Source of the DNA: Desulfocapsa sp.
GTDB lineage: Bacteria > Desulfobacterota > Desulfobulbia > Desulfobulbales > Desulfocapsaceae
Assembly: GCA_029934915.1 (NCBI GenBank)
Contig: JAOZLI010000148.1
Location: forward strand, 1-6,923
Length of the DNA stretch: 6,923 nucleotides
Reading direction: 5' to 3'
The notes under the pieces were generated by a model. That model did no database searches, was not told the DNA's origin, and saw nothing but the letters and a program-made list of their open reading frames with translations. Position 1 is the stretch's first letter. Each line of letters begins with the position of its first letter. The translations under genes and the position numbers were made by a program. Shown here in pieces: positions 5,774 to 6,923 of this stretch.

Positions 5774-6923
5774 TCAACTAATAATTTCATCGCACCACAG
5801 TTCCTGTAAAAAATTACGCCAAGGCATAATCCTTATACCACTATGAATTCTTTCTTCCCGTTCGTTGCAAACAACTATACTTTTTGCGGGTGCGTGTTTT
5901 TCCATAAATGTCTTCATAGGGCGAAGTGCTCTTCTATCCACCTGCGATGTTCCTATCACTTCCACTGCAACTTCACCATTTCCGAGAATGAAGTCAACTT
6001 CCAGGCCTGATTTTGTCCTCCAGAAGTTTATATCATAATCAATCTCATGGTAGGAGCGGTGAGCAAGCATTTCCAGATAGATAAAATGTTCAAAAGCGTT
6101 ACCAAATAATTCACCTTTCTCTTCTGCAATACTTTGTTTGCAGATAGCTCCTGCGACCCCTGTATCAAAAAGATAAAATTTAGGAGCCTTGCTGATAACC
6201 TGCCTCTCTTGTCTTTTTTTGAAGGGCAGAACAAAGCTTCCAAGCAGGGTATCCACGAGAATCTGGTAATATTCTTTCACTGTCTTGGAGGTTACTCCAC
6301 AATCTCTTGCAATATTAGCGTAGTTGACCAACTGCCCGTGGGAGTAACCCATGGCTTCAAAAAACCGAGAAAATGCAGGTATGTTTCTGGTAAGCCCTTC
6401 GTTGAAAACTTCTTCCTTCAAATAATCCTGAACATATCCTTTAAGGGAACGTTTATAGCTACTTTGCTGATAGTGAGAAGGAATCAGGCCACGGTTGAGG
6501 GCTTGCAGTAAATTAATATTTTCAATTTCTTTGGAAACCAGCGGGAAGAGTTCAAAGCGCCACGCTCGTCCGCCAAGAAGATTTGCCTGCCCTCTCTTGA
6601 GTTTTCTGGCGGAAGACCCGCATAGGACAAAGCTGAATTGACTGTTTTCAATAAGCCAGTGAACCTCATCCAGAACCTGTGGCACTTTCTGAACTTCATC
6701 GATGATAACCGGATGATTTTCAGCCTGCTCTTTTCGGGCAAGTAGCCGCTCTCTTAGCAGGAACGGAGATTTACTGTAATCAAGAAAAGTATCTGTTTTC
6801 AGAAAATCAATAAAAATACTTTGCGAAAACTGTTCTCGCAATAAAGTGGTTTTTCCAGTTTTTCTTGGCCCCCAGAGAAAAGCCGATTGTTTTTCGGGCA
6901 AATCAATTGACAGCACACGTTTC
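5774..6923 (-). CDS. AAA-family ATPase with DUF4143 C-terminal domain (5' end at window edge)
   Basis: From a GTG at 6916 the frame gives 380 residues, but it stays open to the window edge and reads Lys-Arg before the GTG. Homologues usually begin '(M)..KR.L.L', so the true start is probably a few codons outside. The N-terminal ATPase has a Walker A motif GPRKTGKT (16-23), a Walker B motif VIIDE (70-74) and the family segments 'LCGSSARKLKRG' (98-109) and 'LLGGRAWRFELFPL' (113-126). A winged-helix-like part (about 197-225) and the DUF4143 domain follow, including FWRTKSGLEVDFIL (298-311). That C-terminal region resembles a PD-(D/E)XK fold, but where the family usually shows ExK this protein has E319-V-I321, so nuclease activity is doubtful. 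The biological role of this widespread, often horizontally transferred family is poorly defined. It lies next to decayed restriction genes. No terminator is seen after its stop. Confidence 0.9.
   Translation of the reverse strand, partial: KRVLSIDLPEKQSAFLWGPRKTGKTTLLREQFSQSIFIDFLKTDTFLDYSKSPFLLRERLLARKEQAENHPVIIDEVQKVPQVLDEVHWLIENSQFSFVLCGSSARKLKRGQANLLGGRAWRFELFPLVSKEIENINLLQALNRGLIPSHYQQSSYKRSLKGYVQDYLKEEVFNEGLTRNIPAFSRFFEAMGYSHGQLVNYANIARDCGVTSKTVKEYYQILVDTLLGSFVLPFKKRQERQVISKAPKFYLFDTGVAGAICKQSIAEEKGELFGNAFEHFIYLEMLAHRSYHEIDYDINFWRTKSGLEVDFILGNGEVAVEVIGTSQVDRRALRPMKTFMEKHAPAKSIVVCNEREERIHSGIRIMPWRNFLQELWCDEIIS

Noticed and set aside
6134..6511. A 125-codon plus-strand open frame
   Set aside because: It is antisense to the middle of the DUF4143 ATPase, whose motifs run through this region in the reverse frame.

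Overview
The window looks like an accessory stretch of a Gram-negative bacterial chromosome. All but one of the genes read on the minus strand, so the sequence below runs opposite to transcription. No 16S or other phylogenetic marker is present. The style (short intergenic repeats, many CxxC zinc ribbons, a radical SAM enzyme, decayed restriction-linked genes) would fit an environmental Desulfobacterota, or a gammaproteobacterium given the GTAG-type REP. This placement is a weak inference.

Right part (about 4635-6923): a DUF4143-type AAA ATPase, cut by the window edge at its 5' end, is followed by a scar of gene fragments. The scar starts with an apparent N-terminal piece of a restriction-modification methylase (5742 to about 5580). 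Next comes a YhcG/DUF1016-like piece (about 5559-5393), then a 27-codon tail of a lost gene (5424-5341), and finally a rhuM gene. The rhuM reading frame is broken by an internal deletion: its N-terminal 192 codons and its C-terminal 'ENVDKILEFND' part are both present but in different frames. This is the clearest non-obvious signal in the window, the remains of a defence or restriction locus.

Middle (4208-4669): a single plus-strand gene for an unrecognised 115-residue protein diverges from an SPFH-domain gene and converges on the rhuM remnant.

Left-centre (1226-4207): an apparent operon encodes an SPFH/Band-7 protein of the YdjI type with three C-terminal zinc ribbons. Ten bases later comes a 415-residue protein with two CxxC/CxxC zinc fingers, and after a 68-base gap with a 9-bp repeat, a zinc-dependent deaminase of the CDA/TadA superfamily. 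The SPFH and zinc-ribbon proteins are probably made together and may act together at the membrane, by analogy with the Bacillus ydjFGHI group. The deaminase may be a passenger.

Left (1-1225): a 296-base intergenic region contains a 193-base near-palindromic, MITE-like element and a GTAG-type REP hairpin. Both lie upstream of a radical SAM gene with SPASM-like C-terminal cysteines, which runs off the left edge.

No CRISPR array, tRNA, rRNA or complete transposase was seen. I see no strong case for an intact, undescribed system. The best candidates for follow-up are the SPFH/zinc-ribbon pair, the palindromic element and the layered defence-gene scar.
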